Source of the DNA: Acidobacteriaceae bacterium
GTDB taxonomy: Bacteria > Acidobacteriota > Terriglobia > Terriglobales > Acidobacteriaceae
Assembly (NCBI GenBank): GCA_021323655.1
Contig: JAJPKO010000065.1
Span: 62,001 to 126,000, forward strand
Length of the DNA stretch: 64,000 nt
Direction: 5' to 3'
A model generated the notes under the pieces. That model did not search any database. It saw only the letters and a program-made list of their open reading frames with translations, and was not told the DNA's origin. Positions 1 through 8,001 of this stretch are shown one piece after another. The position numbers were made by a program, and so were the translations under genes. The first letter of the stretch is position 1; every line of letters begins with the position of its first letter.

Positions 1-462
1 ACAGACGCAGCCACCGCCTCCAAAGGACTAGCAAAAATTGGCAAAGACGAAAACAAAGAGTTCCAGCAGGAGATGAAGAAAGTCGCTCCGGAGGGCACTC
101 CAGCAGGCGGATCCTTCCAGCCTGGCGGCGCTCCATCTCAGGCCCTGCAGTGGGCCATAGAATCCGTGGCCAAGGGCGGTACTGTTTCTGTTATCGGTGT
201 TTACTCCGCACCGCTGCCTTTTCCTATTGATCAGGTCGTAGAAAAAAATCTTACCGTTAAGGCCGGCAATTGCAATCACCGCCGGTACATGCCGAAAATG
301 CTCGAGCTCGTGCGCAGCGGCATCATCCGGCCCGAACAGTTCCTTACTCAGACCCAGCCCATCGTCTCCGCCATTGACGCGTACCGCGCCTTCGATCGAC
401 ACCAGCCCGGATGGATCAAAGTTAAGCTTGAACCGTCTCAGCATCAACGCCGCGCAGCATAG
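1..462 (+). CDS. Zinc-type alcohol/formaldehyde dehydrogenase, C-terminal part (5' end outside window)
   Basis: Frame 1 is open from base 1, so the gene begins before the window. The visible 153 residues are the end of a medium-chain zinc-dependent dehydrogenase. They include the strand-turn VAKGGTVSVIGVYS of the NAD-binding fold and the closing substrate-domain pattern FPIDQVVEKNLTVKAG followed by a CNHRRY segment. This ending is typical of the glutathione-independent formaldehyde dehydrogenase-like subgroup. The catalytic zinc ligands lie upstream and cannot be checked, so the substrate is unknown. The YciF-like gene follows 32 bp downstream on the same strand, a pairing that suggests a stress-response setting. 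Confidence 0.8.
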   Translation, partial: TDAATASKGLAKIGKDENKEFQQEMKKVAPEGTPAGGSFQPGGAPSQALQWAIESVAKGGTVSVIGVYSAPLPFPIDQVVEKNLTVKAGNCNHRRYMPKMLELVRSGIIRPEQFLTQTQPIVSAIDAYRAFDRHQPGWIKVKLEPSQHQRRAA

Positions 463-494
463 CTGTTGCAAAACAACCCAAGGAGAAACAATCC

Positions 495-1004
495 ATGAAA
501 TTCTTTTCTGCAAACATTGATGATCTTCGCAAGCTCTACATCAACCAGCTCCAGATGCTCCTGTCCACCGAAACTCAGATCACAGAAGCGTTACCCAAAA
601 TGATTGACAAGGCCACCGACACTCAGCTGAAGCAGGCCTTCCAGTCGCACCTGCAGGAAACGGAAACCCATGTCACCCGGCTGGAAAAGATTCTCAGCGA
701 ACTCACCGGAAAGACTGACTCCATCAAATGCAAAGCCCTTGCCGGCATCATCGCAGAGGCCGAAGACATGATCAAAGATGCCTCCGATGAATCCGTCCGT
801 GACGCCGCTCTCATTTCTGCCGCACAGCGTGTCGAGCATTATGAGATTGCGACATACGGCACCGTGCGGACCTTCGCGCGCATCCTCGGCTTGAACTCGC
901 AGGCGGAAATCCTCGACAAAACGATCAAGGAAGAAGGACACGCTGACCATCTCCTCACAGAGATTGCTAACCGGGTCAATCCATATGCGGAAAAAGCTGC
1001 ATAA
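495..1004 (+). CDS. YciF-like ferritin-fold protein (DUF892)
   Basis: 169 residues, the usual length for the DUF892/YciE-YciF family. These are soluble four-helix-bundle proteins of the ferritin-like superfamily, linked with stationary-phase and osmotic or oxidative stress. The opening (LRKLYINQLQMLLSTE) and the internal pattern QRVEHYEIATYGTVRTFA match the family, including the Glu and His residues placed to bind a di-metal centre. An AAGGAG ribosome site lies 11 bases before the ATG. Activity is not established for the family. It sits between a Zn dehydrogenase and a small conserved stress-type gene. Confidence 0.9.
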   Translation: MKFFSANIDDLRKLYINQLQMLLSTETQITEALPKMIDKATDTQLKQAFQSHLQETETHVTRLEKILSELTGKTDSIKCKALAGIIAEAEDMIKDASDESVRDAALISAAQRVEHYEIATYGTVRTFARILGLNSQAEILDKTIKEEGHADHLLTEIANRVNPYAEKAA

Positions 1005-1084
1005 CAGCAGCTTCTTCTTACATACAACCATGCTCTCGTGCTGGTCTATCCATCTATACACAGCACAAATTGGAGAAGTTAAGC

Positions 1085-1411
1085 ATGGCACTTTCCAAAA
1101 CAACTCGGGACTATGATGAAATCCGAAAGTGGGCCGAGGCCCGTGGAGCGGTTCCATCTGAAGTTGCCAGCACTCACAGGAAAGATGAACCGGGTATTCT
1201 GCGCTTTCAATTTCCTGATGCAACCAATCAGAAGGACAATAACCTGAGAGAGATATCCTGGGAAGAGTTTTTTGAAAAATTTGACGAGAGTAATCTTGAA
1301 TTGATCTATCAGGAAAAAACAGCCGAAGGCGCGGTAAGCAACTTCAACAAACTGGTGCATCCGGAGTCTGTAGAACGTAAATCGTCAGGTAAAAAGCACG
1401 CCGCAGCCTGA
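1085..1411 (+). CDS. Small conserved protein often mislabelled '1,4-alpha-glucan branching enzyme'
   Basis: 108 residues from the ATG at 1085, which has GGAG 9 bases upstream; a TTG at 1070 would lie ahead of that ribosome site and is less likely. The pattern KTTRDYDEIRKWAEARG, then ISWEEFFEKFDE and a closing SNFNKLV, is that of a small soluble family found beside stress genes. Databases often label it as a glucan branching enzyme, although it is far too short and has no GH13 motif. The C-terminus is a Lys/Ala-rich tail. Function unknown. Confidence 0.8.
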   Translation: MALSKTTRDYDEIRKWAEARGAVPSEVASTHRKDEPGILRFQFPDATNQKDNNLREISWEEFFEKFDESNLELIYQEKTAEGAVSNFNKLVHPESVERKSSGKKHAAA

Positions 1412-1433
1412 TCTCACTCATATCCAATCTGGA

Positions 1434-1459
1434 AGGATGGCGCTTTCACGCGCCATCCT
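1434..1459 (+). other. Perfect 10-bp hairpin in the leader of the sugar cassette
   Basis: AGGATGGCGC at 1434-1443 pairs exactly with GCGCCATCCT at 1450-1459 around the loop TTTCAC. It lies 22 bases after the stop of the previous gene and just before the GGAGAGG ribosome site of the glycosyltransferase gene. No T-tract follows, so it is not a classical intrinsic terminator. It may be a weak terminator, an mRNA-stabilising element or a leader control structure. Confidence 0.55.
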
Positions 1460-1482
1460 CTCCTGTGGAGAGGAAACGCCGG

Positions 1483-3384
1483 ATGAAGGTAGTCATCTTT
1501 GGGCTTACCGTGAGCTCCTCATGGGGAAACGGCCATGCCACCTTATGGCGAGGCTTATGCAAAGCACTTTCCCATCGCGGGCACCAGGTTGTCTTTTTCG
1601 AGAAAGACGTACCCTACTACGCCACCACGCGGGACATGACAGCACTGCCTGGCGGCGGATACTTATATCTGTATTCGAGCTTCTCTGATGTAGCCGCTCT
1701 CGCCCGCCAACATGCGGATGAAGCAGACCTGGCGCTGGTAACAAGCTATTGCCCAGACGGACGCGCAGCTTCTGATCTCGTCCTCACCTCATCAGCAAAC
1801 ATTCGCGGCTTTTACGATCTCGACACGCCCATCACACTGCAAAGGCTCACCGCTGGAGAAACAATCGAGTATCTTCCCACACAGGGTCTCGGTGACTTCG
1901 ACATTGTACTCAGCTATACCGGCGGCCGCTCGCTTCAGGATTTGCAGCACCTGCTTGGAGCGCGGCGTGTCGCGCCTTTGTATGGAAGCGTAGACCCCGA
2001 AGTTCACGCACCCGCAGAACAGGTTGCTGATTATCGCGCCGACCTCTCTTATCTCGGGACCTATGCTGCTGACCGCCAATCACTGCTTGAATCGTTGTTC
2101 ATAGAACCCGCGCGCAGGCTCCCGCAAATGCGCTTTGTCATCGGTGGCGCGCAATATCCGCACAGCTTCCCCTGGACGCCAAACCTTTTCTTCGTTCGCC
2201 ATATGCCGCCCAATCTTCATCCGTCCTTTTATTCATCATCGCGCGCCACGTTAAACGTAACCCGCAAGGCCATGGCAGACTATGGCTATTGTCCATCCGG
2301 ACGACTCTTTGAAGCAGCAGCATGCGGTGTCCCCATTCTCAGCGATATGTGGAGCGGCATCGAGGCCTTCTTCGTTCCCGGGAAAGAGTTGCTGATCGTG
2401 CGTTGCGCGCAGGACGTGATAGACGAACTAGAACGCTCAGATGAAGAACTGCGCGCCATTGCCCAGGCGGCGCGCGAACGCACTTTGGCCGAACATACGG
2501 CTGAACATCGAGTCATAGAGCTTGAACAATTTTGCTCATCGTCCTCCGCACCGCAGTCTCAGAAAACAGAAACATGGGGCATCATCCCCGCCGCCGGAGT
2601 GGGAAGCCGCATACAGCCACTGGCATTTTCCAAAGAGCTACTCCCCGTCGGCAGCAGAACAGAAGGCGGTACGGAAAGGCCGCGCGCAGTGAGCGAATAT
2701 CTTATAGACCGCATGATTGCAGGCGGCGCCTCGCGGTTGTGCTTCGTCATTTCACCCGGAAAATCTGACATCCTCGAGTATTACGCATCCGGCACATCCA
2801 GAGCAGAAATCGTCTATGCCGTTCAGCCAAAACCTGGAGGCCTGTGCGATGCCGTATTTCGCGCTCTTCCCGTGATCTCAAACGATTCGCATGTCATCAT
2901 CGGCCTGCCCGATACCGTGTGGTTTCCTCCGGATGCTCTTGCGCAGCTACCAGACGGCCAGCTTTCATTTCTGCTTTTTCCCGTAGAGCATCCGGAGTTT
3001 TTCGACGCTGTCATCACAGACGACGCTGGAAACGTCGAAGAAATTCAGGTGAAGCAGCGCGACGCAAGGTCCCACTGGGTCTGGGGAGCGTTCAAAATGA
3101 CAGGCCGCACGTTGCATGCCCTGTATTCTCTTTGGAGACGGCCAGATCGCGGCGATGAGTACTTCGGCACTCTCATCAACGCTTATCTGCGCGAGGGCGG
3201 TACAGCTGTGGGAATACGTGCAGGCCAGTCCTATGTGGATGTTGGCACGCTGCATGGATATCGTGAAGCAACCCGTCTGCTCAGTGAAGCAAACCCCGCC
3301 TCATTCCAACCACGGCACTACAAAACAGAACCGCAGCCACAAACAGGAGCAACGAAAGATGCGCACATCGCTCATGTCGCCTGA
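1483..3384 (+). CDS. CgeB-like glycosyltransferase fused to a sugar-phosphate nucleotidyltransferase
   Basis: 633 residues from the ATG at 1483, preceded by GGAGAGG; an upstream GTG at 1465 overlaps the hairpin and is less likely. Residues 1-350 form a GT-B glycosyltransferase of the CgeB/glycosyltransferase-1 type: an N-terminal MKVVIFGLTV strand, a DFDIVLSYTGG segment, and a C-terminal donor-site part with SGRLFEAAACGVPILSD. A Ser-rich linker (about 349-360) leads to a second domain from residue 366. That domain opens with the nucleotidyltransferase signature GIIPAAGVGSR followed by a Lys, and ends with YVDVGTLHGYREA, as in RfbA/GalU-type enzymes. One protein may therefore make an NDP-sugar and transfer a sugar. 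It is first in a four-gene cassette and overlaps the next gene. Donor and acceptor are unknown. Confidence 0.85.
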   Translation: MKVVIFGLTVSSSWGNGHATLWRGLCKALSHRGHQVVFFEKDVPYYATTRDMTALPGGGYLYLYSSFSDVAALARQHADEADLALVTSYCPDGRAASDLVLTSSANIRGFYDLDTPITLQRLTAGETIEYLPTQGLGDFDIVLSYTGGRSLQDLQHLLGARRVAPLYGSVDPEVHAPAEQVADYRADLSYLGTYAADRQSLLESLFIEPARRLPQMRFVIGGAQYPHSFPWTPNLFFVRHMPPNLHPSFYSSSRATLNVTRKAMADYGYCPSGRLFEAAACGVPILSDMWSGIEAFFVPGKELLIVRCAQDVIDELERSDEELRAIAQAARERTLAEHTAEHRVIELEQFCSSSSAPQSQKTETWGIIPAAGVGSRIQPLAFSKELLPVGSRTEGGTERPRAVSEYLIDRMIAGGASRLCFVISPGKSDILEYYASGTSRAEIVYAVQPKPGGLCDAVFRALPVISNDSHVIIGLPDTVWFPPDALAQLPDGQLSFLLFPVEHPEFFDAVITDDAGNVEEIQVKQRDARSHWVWGAFKMTGRTLHALYSLWRRPDRGDEYFGTLINAYLREGGTAVGIRAGQSYVDVGTLHGYREATRLLSEANPASFQPRHYKTEPQPQTGATKDAHIAHVA

Positions 3385-4141
3385 CGATGTCTGGACACAA
3401 GAGGCCATCCGTCACAAAGTAGAAAAGCTCGGCACCTGGTTCCACAACATAGACCTCAAGGGCGTACAAACCGCGCCACATCATTTTCTCGGCGATTATC
3501 CGCGCCTCAAATGGGAGTGCTTTCGCGAAGCCATTCCTCGCGATCTTACCGGAATGTCCGTGCTCGACATCGGCTGCAACGCCGGCTTCTACTCTTTTGA
3601 AATGAAGAAGCGTGGCGCCGCACGAGTATTAGGCATGGATTGGGACGAGGACTACCTGAAACAGGCACGCTTTGCAGCGCAGGTGCTCGATCTTAACGTC
3701 GAATTTCAGAAACTATCCGTCTGGCAAATTGCAGAATTACGCGAGAAGTTCGACCTCGTCATCTTCATGGGCGTCTTCTATCATCTGCGCCATCCGTTGC
3801 TCGCCCTCGACCTCATCCACGAACATGTCGCAAAAGACCTGCTCCTTTTCCAGTCGCTGCAGCGTGGCCCCACAACAGTCACGTCCATGGCCGAAGACTA
3901 CGGCTTCCAGGACTCGTCTATATTCGAGGATCCAGGCTGCCCACGCATGTATTTCATCGAGCACTCCTATTCTGGCGATCCAACAAACTGGTGGTTCCCC
4001 AATCAGGCTTGTGTTGAGGCCATGTTGCGCAGCGCGGGATTCAGCATCGAAAGCCATCCTGAACAGGAAGTCTATCTCTGCCGCTGGCAACAACTACCCG
4101 CCGCGCCCGATGGCCCGCGCGTCGCCTATCCATCCAAATGA
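3359..4141 (+). CDS. SAM-dependent methyltransferase (TIGR04290/CmoB-like)
   Basis: 260 residues from the ATG at 3359, with CAGGAG 9 bases upstream; it overlaps the end of the preceding gene by 26 bases. The SAM-binding motif VLDIGCNAGFYS is at residues 68-79, an acidic post-motif MDWDEDYL follows, and FMGVFYHLRHP is the helix-strand element typical of CmoB-like class I enzymes. A stand-alone family of such proteins (TIGR04290-like by recollection) occurs with glycosyltransferases. In this setting it probably methylates the sugar or aglycone made by the cassette. An O- or N-methyl target is inferred only. Confidence 0.85.
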   Translation: MRTSLMSPDDVWTQEAIRHKVEKLGTWFHNIDLKGVQTAPHHFLGDYPRLKWECFREAIPRDLTGMSVLDIGCNAGFYSFEMKKRGAARVLGMDWDEDYLKQARFAAQVLDLNVEFQKLSVWQIAELREKFDLVIFMGVFYHLRHPLLALDLIHEHVAKDLLLFQSLQRGPTTVTSMAEDYGFQDSSIFEDPGCPRMYFIEHSYSGDPTNWWFPNQACVEAMLRSAGFSIESHPEQEVYLCRWQQLPAAPDGPRVAYPSK

Positions 4142-4147
4142 GGTTCC

Positions 4148-4954
4148 ATGGATGCTCAGAAAATACTCGAGCAGATCAGCGCGCCATCCACAGAGCACGC
4201 GCCGCTGCCAACTGTTCTTATTGTGGTCGCGCACCCAGACGATGAAGTCATCGCCCTCGGAGGCCGCCTTCCCCGCTTCCGCAATGCCACTTTTGTTCAT
4301 GGAACCGATGGCGCCCCGCCAGATGGCCGCGATGCACACCATCACGGCTTTGCATCTTTAGGCGAATACCGCAGTGCCCGCCAGCAGGAGTTGTACGCAG
4401 CCTTCCAGATTGCAGAGATAGATCATCCTCGCGATCATCATCTGCGGATTCCTGACCAGTATGCAGCATTCCATCCCGATCTTCTTGTCTCGCAGCTTCT
4501 CGTTCTTTTACATGGCGAGCAATTTCAGGCCGTGCTCACGCACCCCTATGAGGGAGGCCATCCCGACCACGACGCCTGCGCCTTTGCCGTGCACGCAGCA
4601 GTCTCGCAAATCGAATCCCGCCTTCGCCCAGTAATCATTGAAGCCGCTTTCTACCATGCCGGACCTGCAGGAATCGAAACAGGCAGCTTCCTCCCATTGC
4701 CCCTGTCCCTGTCAATGATCGAGAGGCGATTAAGCAACGCAGAGCAGCAGTTCAAAAAGAAATTGCTGCACTGCTTTCGTTCTCAGCGCGAAACCCTTCA
4801 ATATTTCGGGACAGAAATCGAGCGCTACCGCATCGCTCCCACCTACGACTTCACACAGCCGCCCCATTCCGGCAGGCTCTTTTACGAACAGTTCTCCTTG
4901 GGAATCACAGGAAAAGACTTCTGCAAGCTCGTACAGAATGCACCATGCCGCTGA
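4148..4954 (+). CDS. PIG-L family zinc deacetylase (LmbE-like)
   Basis: 268 residues. The zinc-binding motif AHPDDE is at residues 28-33 and the second motif HPDHDA lies in the middle of the protein, as in GlcNAc-PI de-N-acetylase, MshB and BshB enzymes that remove an acetyl group from N-acetylglucosaminyl conjugates. An internal HHHGFASLGEYRSARQQEL segment matches the family. No signal peptide is seen, so it is cytosolic. It starts 6 bases after the methyltransferase and overlaps the GT4 gene by 10 bases, which indicates translational coupling. A glycosyltransferase plus PIG-L pair recalls mycothiol and bacillithiol synthesis, but these genes are not clear MshA/BshA orthologues. Confidence 0.9.
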   Translation: MDAQKILEQISAPSTEHAPLPTVLIVVAHPDDEVIALGGRLPRFRNATFVHGTDGAPPDGRDAHHHGFASLGEYRSARQQELYAAFQIAEIDHPRDHHLRIPDQYAAFHPDLLVSQLLVLLHGEQFQAVLTHPYEGGHPDHDACAFAVHAAVSQIESRLRPVIIEAAFYHAGPAGIETGSFLPLPLSLSMIERRLSNAEQQFKKKLLHCFRSQRETLQYFGTEIERYRIAPTYDFTQPPHSGRLFYEQFSLGITGKDFCKLVQNAPCR

Positions 4955-6000
4955 CAATTCTGAATGTCGCTTATCCTTACGCTCCAGTGGGCCCTGACGC
5001 CGTCGGTGGTTCCGAGCAAATTCTTTCTGCATTGGACATCGGCATTACATGCGCCGGTCACCACTCTGTCGTTGTCGCGCAGCAAGGCTCGCAAACCGCT
5101 GGAGTTCTCATCGCCGTCAACGCTCACTGTGGCCACATCACCAGCGAAGTCCGTGCCTGGACGGCCGCCTCCTGTCAGCACAGCATAGACGAAGCACTCC
5201 GCAACTTCTGCATTGACTTGGTCCATTTCCACGACATGGACTTTCATCTCTATCACACACCGCATAGCATTCCATCACTCGCCACGCTGCACCTGCCAGC
5301 ATCCTGGTACCCGCGGAAAATCTGGGAACAATCCTACACAACACTCCAATGCGTCTCTCACACACAACGAAAAACGCTTCCGTCCGAATGGCAAACTGCT
5401 CCCGTCATCGCGAACGGCGTCTTCCGTGAAGAAGCGGTCCTCCACCTCACCCGCCGCAATTATGCCTTGGCTCTGGGCCGGATCTGCGCGGAAAAAAATT
5501 TCCACGCCGCTCTCGACGCGGGCACCCAGGCAGAAATTCCAGTATGGATCGGAGGCCAGGTCTATCCCTATCGCGAGCATCAATCCTATTTCGAGCAGCA
5601 AATTACGCCGCGCCTTCAGCATGGCCACCGTTTTCTCGGCCCGCTCAACGCGTCCCGAAAGAAGCGCTTGCTTGCAGCAGCAAAGTGTCTGCTCATTCCA
5701 TCGCTTGCTCCAGAAACCAGCTCTCTGGTTGCGATGGAAGCACTCAGCACTGGTACACCTGTCATTGCATTCCCGTCAGGCGCTCTTCCGGAGATCATTC
5801 AGCATGGAATCACAGGATTTCTGGTCCACAACCAGAGAGAGATGGCGGCCGCCATCCGTCACGTGCATGAAATCTCTTCCGAGGGCTGTCAGCGGGAAGC
5901 AAAAGAGAGGTTTTCACAGCGACGTATGATCGAAGAATACTTGTCCCTCTACGCGGCGCTTGTGGGAAGGTCAAACCACGCAGTGCGTCTCGTCAGATAA
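4945..6000 (+). CDS. Glycosyltransferase family 4 protein
   Basis: 351 residues. The N-terminal strand ILNVAYPYAPVGPDAVGGSEQIL holds the Gly-Gly-Ser acceptor-side loop of GT4 enzymes. The C-terminal half has ALGRICAEKNFHAALDA, then SLAPETSSLVAMEALSTGTPVIAF with the E(x)7E retaining-GT4 motif, and ends in a helix. It is the last gene of the cassette, with its start inside the deacetylase gene. It probably adds a second sugar or builds the core glycoside deacetylated by the PIG-L enzyme. Its end overlaps the convergent DUF3309 gene by 8 bases. Confidence 0.9.
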   Translation: MPLTILNVAYPYAPVGPDAVGGSEQILSALDIGITCAGHHSVVVAQQGSQTAGVLIAVNAHCGHITSEVRAWTAASCQHSIDEALRNFCIDLVHFHDMDFHLYHTPHSIPSLATLHLPASWYPRKIWEQSYTTLQCVSHTQRKTLPSEWQTAPVIANGVFREEAVLHLTRRNYALALGRICAEKNFHAALDAGTQAEIPVWIGGQVYPYREHQSYFEQQITPRLQHGHRFLGPLNASRKKRLLAAAKCLLIPSLAPETSSLVAMEALSTGTPVIAFPSGALPEIIQHGITGFLVHNQREMAAAIRHVHEISSEGCQREAKERFSQRRMIEEYLSLYAALVGRSNHAVRLVR

Positions 6001-6145
6001 CACGCAGCAGGAGAAGAATAATCACAATCAGCAGGATCAATCCGATTCCACCACTCGGATAATAGCCCCAGCTACGGCTGTAAGGCCATGAAGGAAATGC
6101 GCCAATCAGCAAAAGAATCAGAATGATAAGCAGAATCGTTACCAT
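5993..6145 (-). CDS. DUF3309 small two-helix membrane protein
   Basis: A 50-residue reading frame: two very hydrophobic helices (VTILLIILILLLIGAF and GLILLIVIILLLLRVI) joined by the conserved loop PSWPYSRSWGYYPSGG. This is the whole of the DUF3309 family, often found in stress and desiccation gene sets. The ATG at 6145 has GGAG about 9 bases upstream on the minus strand. The stop lies inside the last codons of the convergent GT4 gene. Function unknown; an inner-membrane location is expected. Confidence 0.9.
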   Translation of the reverse strand: MVTILLIILILLLIGAFPSWPYSRSWGYYPSGGIGLILLIVIILLLLRVI

Positions 6146-6227
6146 AGTTGTCTATCTCCAGAAGCTACCCTCGCTATGATGTGCTCTGCTTTGCGTAGGA
6201 TGTTCGTCTTCTCCAACTTTCCTTCAC

Positions 6228-6998
6228 TTACTGCTCGTGGTAACTCCGCATCAGTCCGCCATCCACAACAAATGTGGATCCAGTAACATACCCCGCATCC
6301 TCAGACGCAAGAAACACAGCCATTCCTGCCACGTCTTCCGGGGTCCCCATGCGATGCAGCGGCACATTCGCAAGCAGCGCATCCAGCTCCTCCTTGTTCT
6401 CCAGCAGCCCTTTATTGATGGGAGTAGCAATCGCTCCAGGAGCAATGTTGTTCACCGTAATTCCCAGCGGCCCAAGCTCCACCGCAAGATTGCGCATAAA
6501 CATCCTCAGCCCGCCCTTGCTGCAGCAGTACGCGATAAATCCCGGAAAGGCCGTGTCCTCATGTACTGAGCTGATGTTGATGATCCGCCCCTGCCGCTTC
6601 GCATCGCGCAGCCGCTGCACAAACGCCTGCGTTAGAAATACAGCGCTCTTCAGGTTCACATCCATCACGCGGTCATAGTCCTCTTCCTTCATCTCCCAGA
6701 AGTCCGACCGTTTCTCCGTCCCGGCATTGTTTACCAGAATGTCCACAAACCCAAATGCCTTCCACGCCTCAGCAATCAGCTTCTCGCGGTTTTCTCTCGT
6801 CGTAATGTCCGCCTGGACCGTCACCACTTTTCCACCCGCGGCTTCAATTTCCTTCTTTGTCGCTTCAGCGCCTTCCGGATGACTCACATAATCAATCACT
6901 ACAGACGCGCCTTCTCTTCCAAAGCGCTTCGCAATGCCCTGCCCAATGCCCGAACTTGATCCGGTAATGATTGCCGTCTTGCCCTGTAAGCACGCCAT
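6228..6998 (-). CDS. Short-chain dehydrogenase, glucose 1-dehydrogenase-like
   Basis: 256 residues, a full-length classical SDR. TGSSSGIGQ at 12-20 binds the nucleotide, NNAG lies at 90-93, and the catalytic Ser143/144, Tyr157 and Lys161 (AYCCSKGG) are present. The C-terminal DAGYVTGSTFVVDGG is typical of glucose 1-dehydrogenase-type members. VIDYVS at the end of the second strand, without a conserved acidic stop, is compatible with NADP or dual use. AAAGGA precedes the start. It lies 17 bases after the DUF72 gene, so the two are likely cotranscribed. True substrate uncertain. Confidence 0.85.
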   Translation of the reverse strand: MACLQGKTAIITGSSSGIGQGIAKRFGREGASVVIDYVSHPEGAEATKKEIEAAGGKVVTVQADITTRENREKLIAEAWKAFGFVDILVNNAGTEKRSDFWEMKEEDYDRVMDVNLKSAVFLTQAFVQRLRDAKRQGRIINISSVHEDTAFPGFIAYCCSKGGLRMFMRNLAVELGPLGITVNNIAPGAIATPINKGLLENKEELDALLANVPLHRMGTPEDVAGMAVFLASEDAGYVTGSTFVVDGGLMRSYHEQ

Positions 6999-7015
6999 AG
7001 ATGGTCCTTTTCCTT

Positions 7016-7948
7016 TTAGTCAGATGCAAGTTGGTGCATCGGTGTGGACACAACCGCCCTCTCCTCGCCAATTCGTCTCGCAACGCGCTCTCTCAGGCCT
7101 TTCGCATCAAAGGGAGCACGCACCTTCGCGTCGTTGTCAAAGTAAACGTACACGTCCCGCCCAGCCGTTTGTGCCGCTTTCTCCGGATGAGCAAAACGGC
7201 CATCGGGTGCATTTCCCCCATTTGCCCACGCCGTCACGCGCTCGGCCCAGACATCCAGCGCCGGGTCATCATACCCGCTTGCATACAGTTGTTCTGCCCC
7301 ATGCAGCCTGCAATACACAAAGTCCGCCGTGACGTCCATCAGTAACGGCCACTCCACTGTGTCCGCCACTACCAGTCCCACCTTGTATTTGCGCAGCAAC
7401 TCAATAAACTCCGGCACAACAAAACTTGCATGCCGAATCTCCACGCAATGACGCAGCGCTCGCTTCCTCCCGGCCTGCGTCCATGCCCGTCCCCGCAACA
7501 CAACGCTATGGGATTCCGCAATTTGTTCCGCCGCTGTGGAAGTATGCGGCAGCAGACGAAAGAACTTCTCAAAGCGTTCAGCATCAAACGTAAAATTTGG
7601 CGGAAATTGCCACAGGACAGGCCCTAGCTTTTCTCCGAGCCGCAGCACTCCCTGCGCAAAAAAGTTGGCCAGCGGCTCCTCAGTCTCGCGCAACCGCTTC
7701 TGGTGCGTAATGTATCGCGATCCCTTTACGGCAAAGACAAAATTTTCCGGAGTTTCCGAGGCCCACCGTGCAAAGCTCTCCGGCCTGTGCATGGAATAGA
7801 ACGTGCCATTAATTTCAATCGTGGAAAATTCCCGGCTCGCATATTCCAGCTCACGCCGCTGCGTCAGCTTTGGCGGGTAAAACTTCCCCCGCCAGCCCGC
7901 ATAGCGCCAGCCGGAAATACCAATTCGCACCTGCCCCGCATTCTCCAC
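7016..7948 (-). CDS. DUF72 family protein (TIM-barrel, YecE-like)
   Basis: 310 residues. The opening VRIGISGWRYAGWRGKFYP, the IEINGTFYSMHRPESFARWA segment and FAVKGSRYITHQKRL are diagnostic of DUF72/YecE. The later VLWQFPPNFTFD and FVYCRLHG patterns are also present. The family has a TIM-barrel fold and no settled function; UV-endonuclease-like and sugar-isomerase-like roles have been suggested from structure. Expressed with the downstream SDR. Confidence 0.9.
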   Translation of the reverse strand: MENAGQVRIGISGWRYAGWRGKFYPPKLTQRRELEYASREFSTIEINGTFYSMHRPESFARWASETPENFVFAVKGSRYITHQKRLRETEEPLANFFAQGVLRLGEKLGPVLWQFPPNFTFDAERFEKFFRLLPHTSTAAEQIAESHSVVLRGRAWTQAGRKRALRHCVEIRHASFVVPEFIELLRKYKVGLVVADTVEWPLLMDVTADFVYCRLHGAEQLYASGYDDPALDVWAERVTAWANGGNAPDGRFAHPEKAAQTAGRDVYVYFDNDAKVRAPFDAKGLRERVARRIGEERAVVSTPMHQLASD

Positions 7949-8001
7949 GCTGTTGCATGTGGATGCGGGAAGGAGCGATATCTTTGCCTCTGTTCAGGTT
8001 T

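Noticed and set aside
4148-6000. Bacillithiol genes bshB/bshA
   Set aside because: The enzyme classes fit, but the GT4 N-terminus differs from BshA, no bshC is present and the flanking methyltransferase and fusion do not belong to that pathway.
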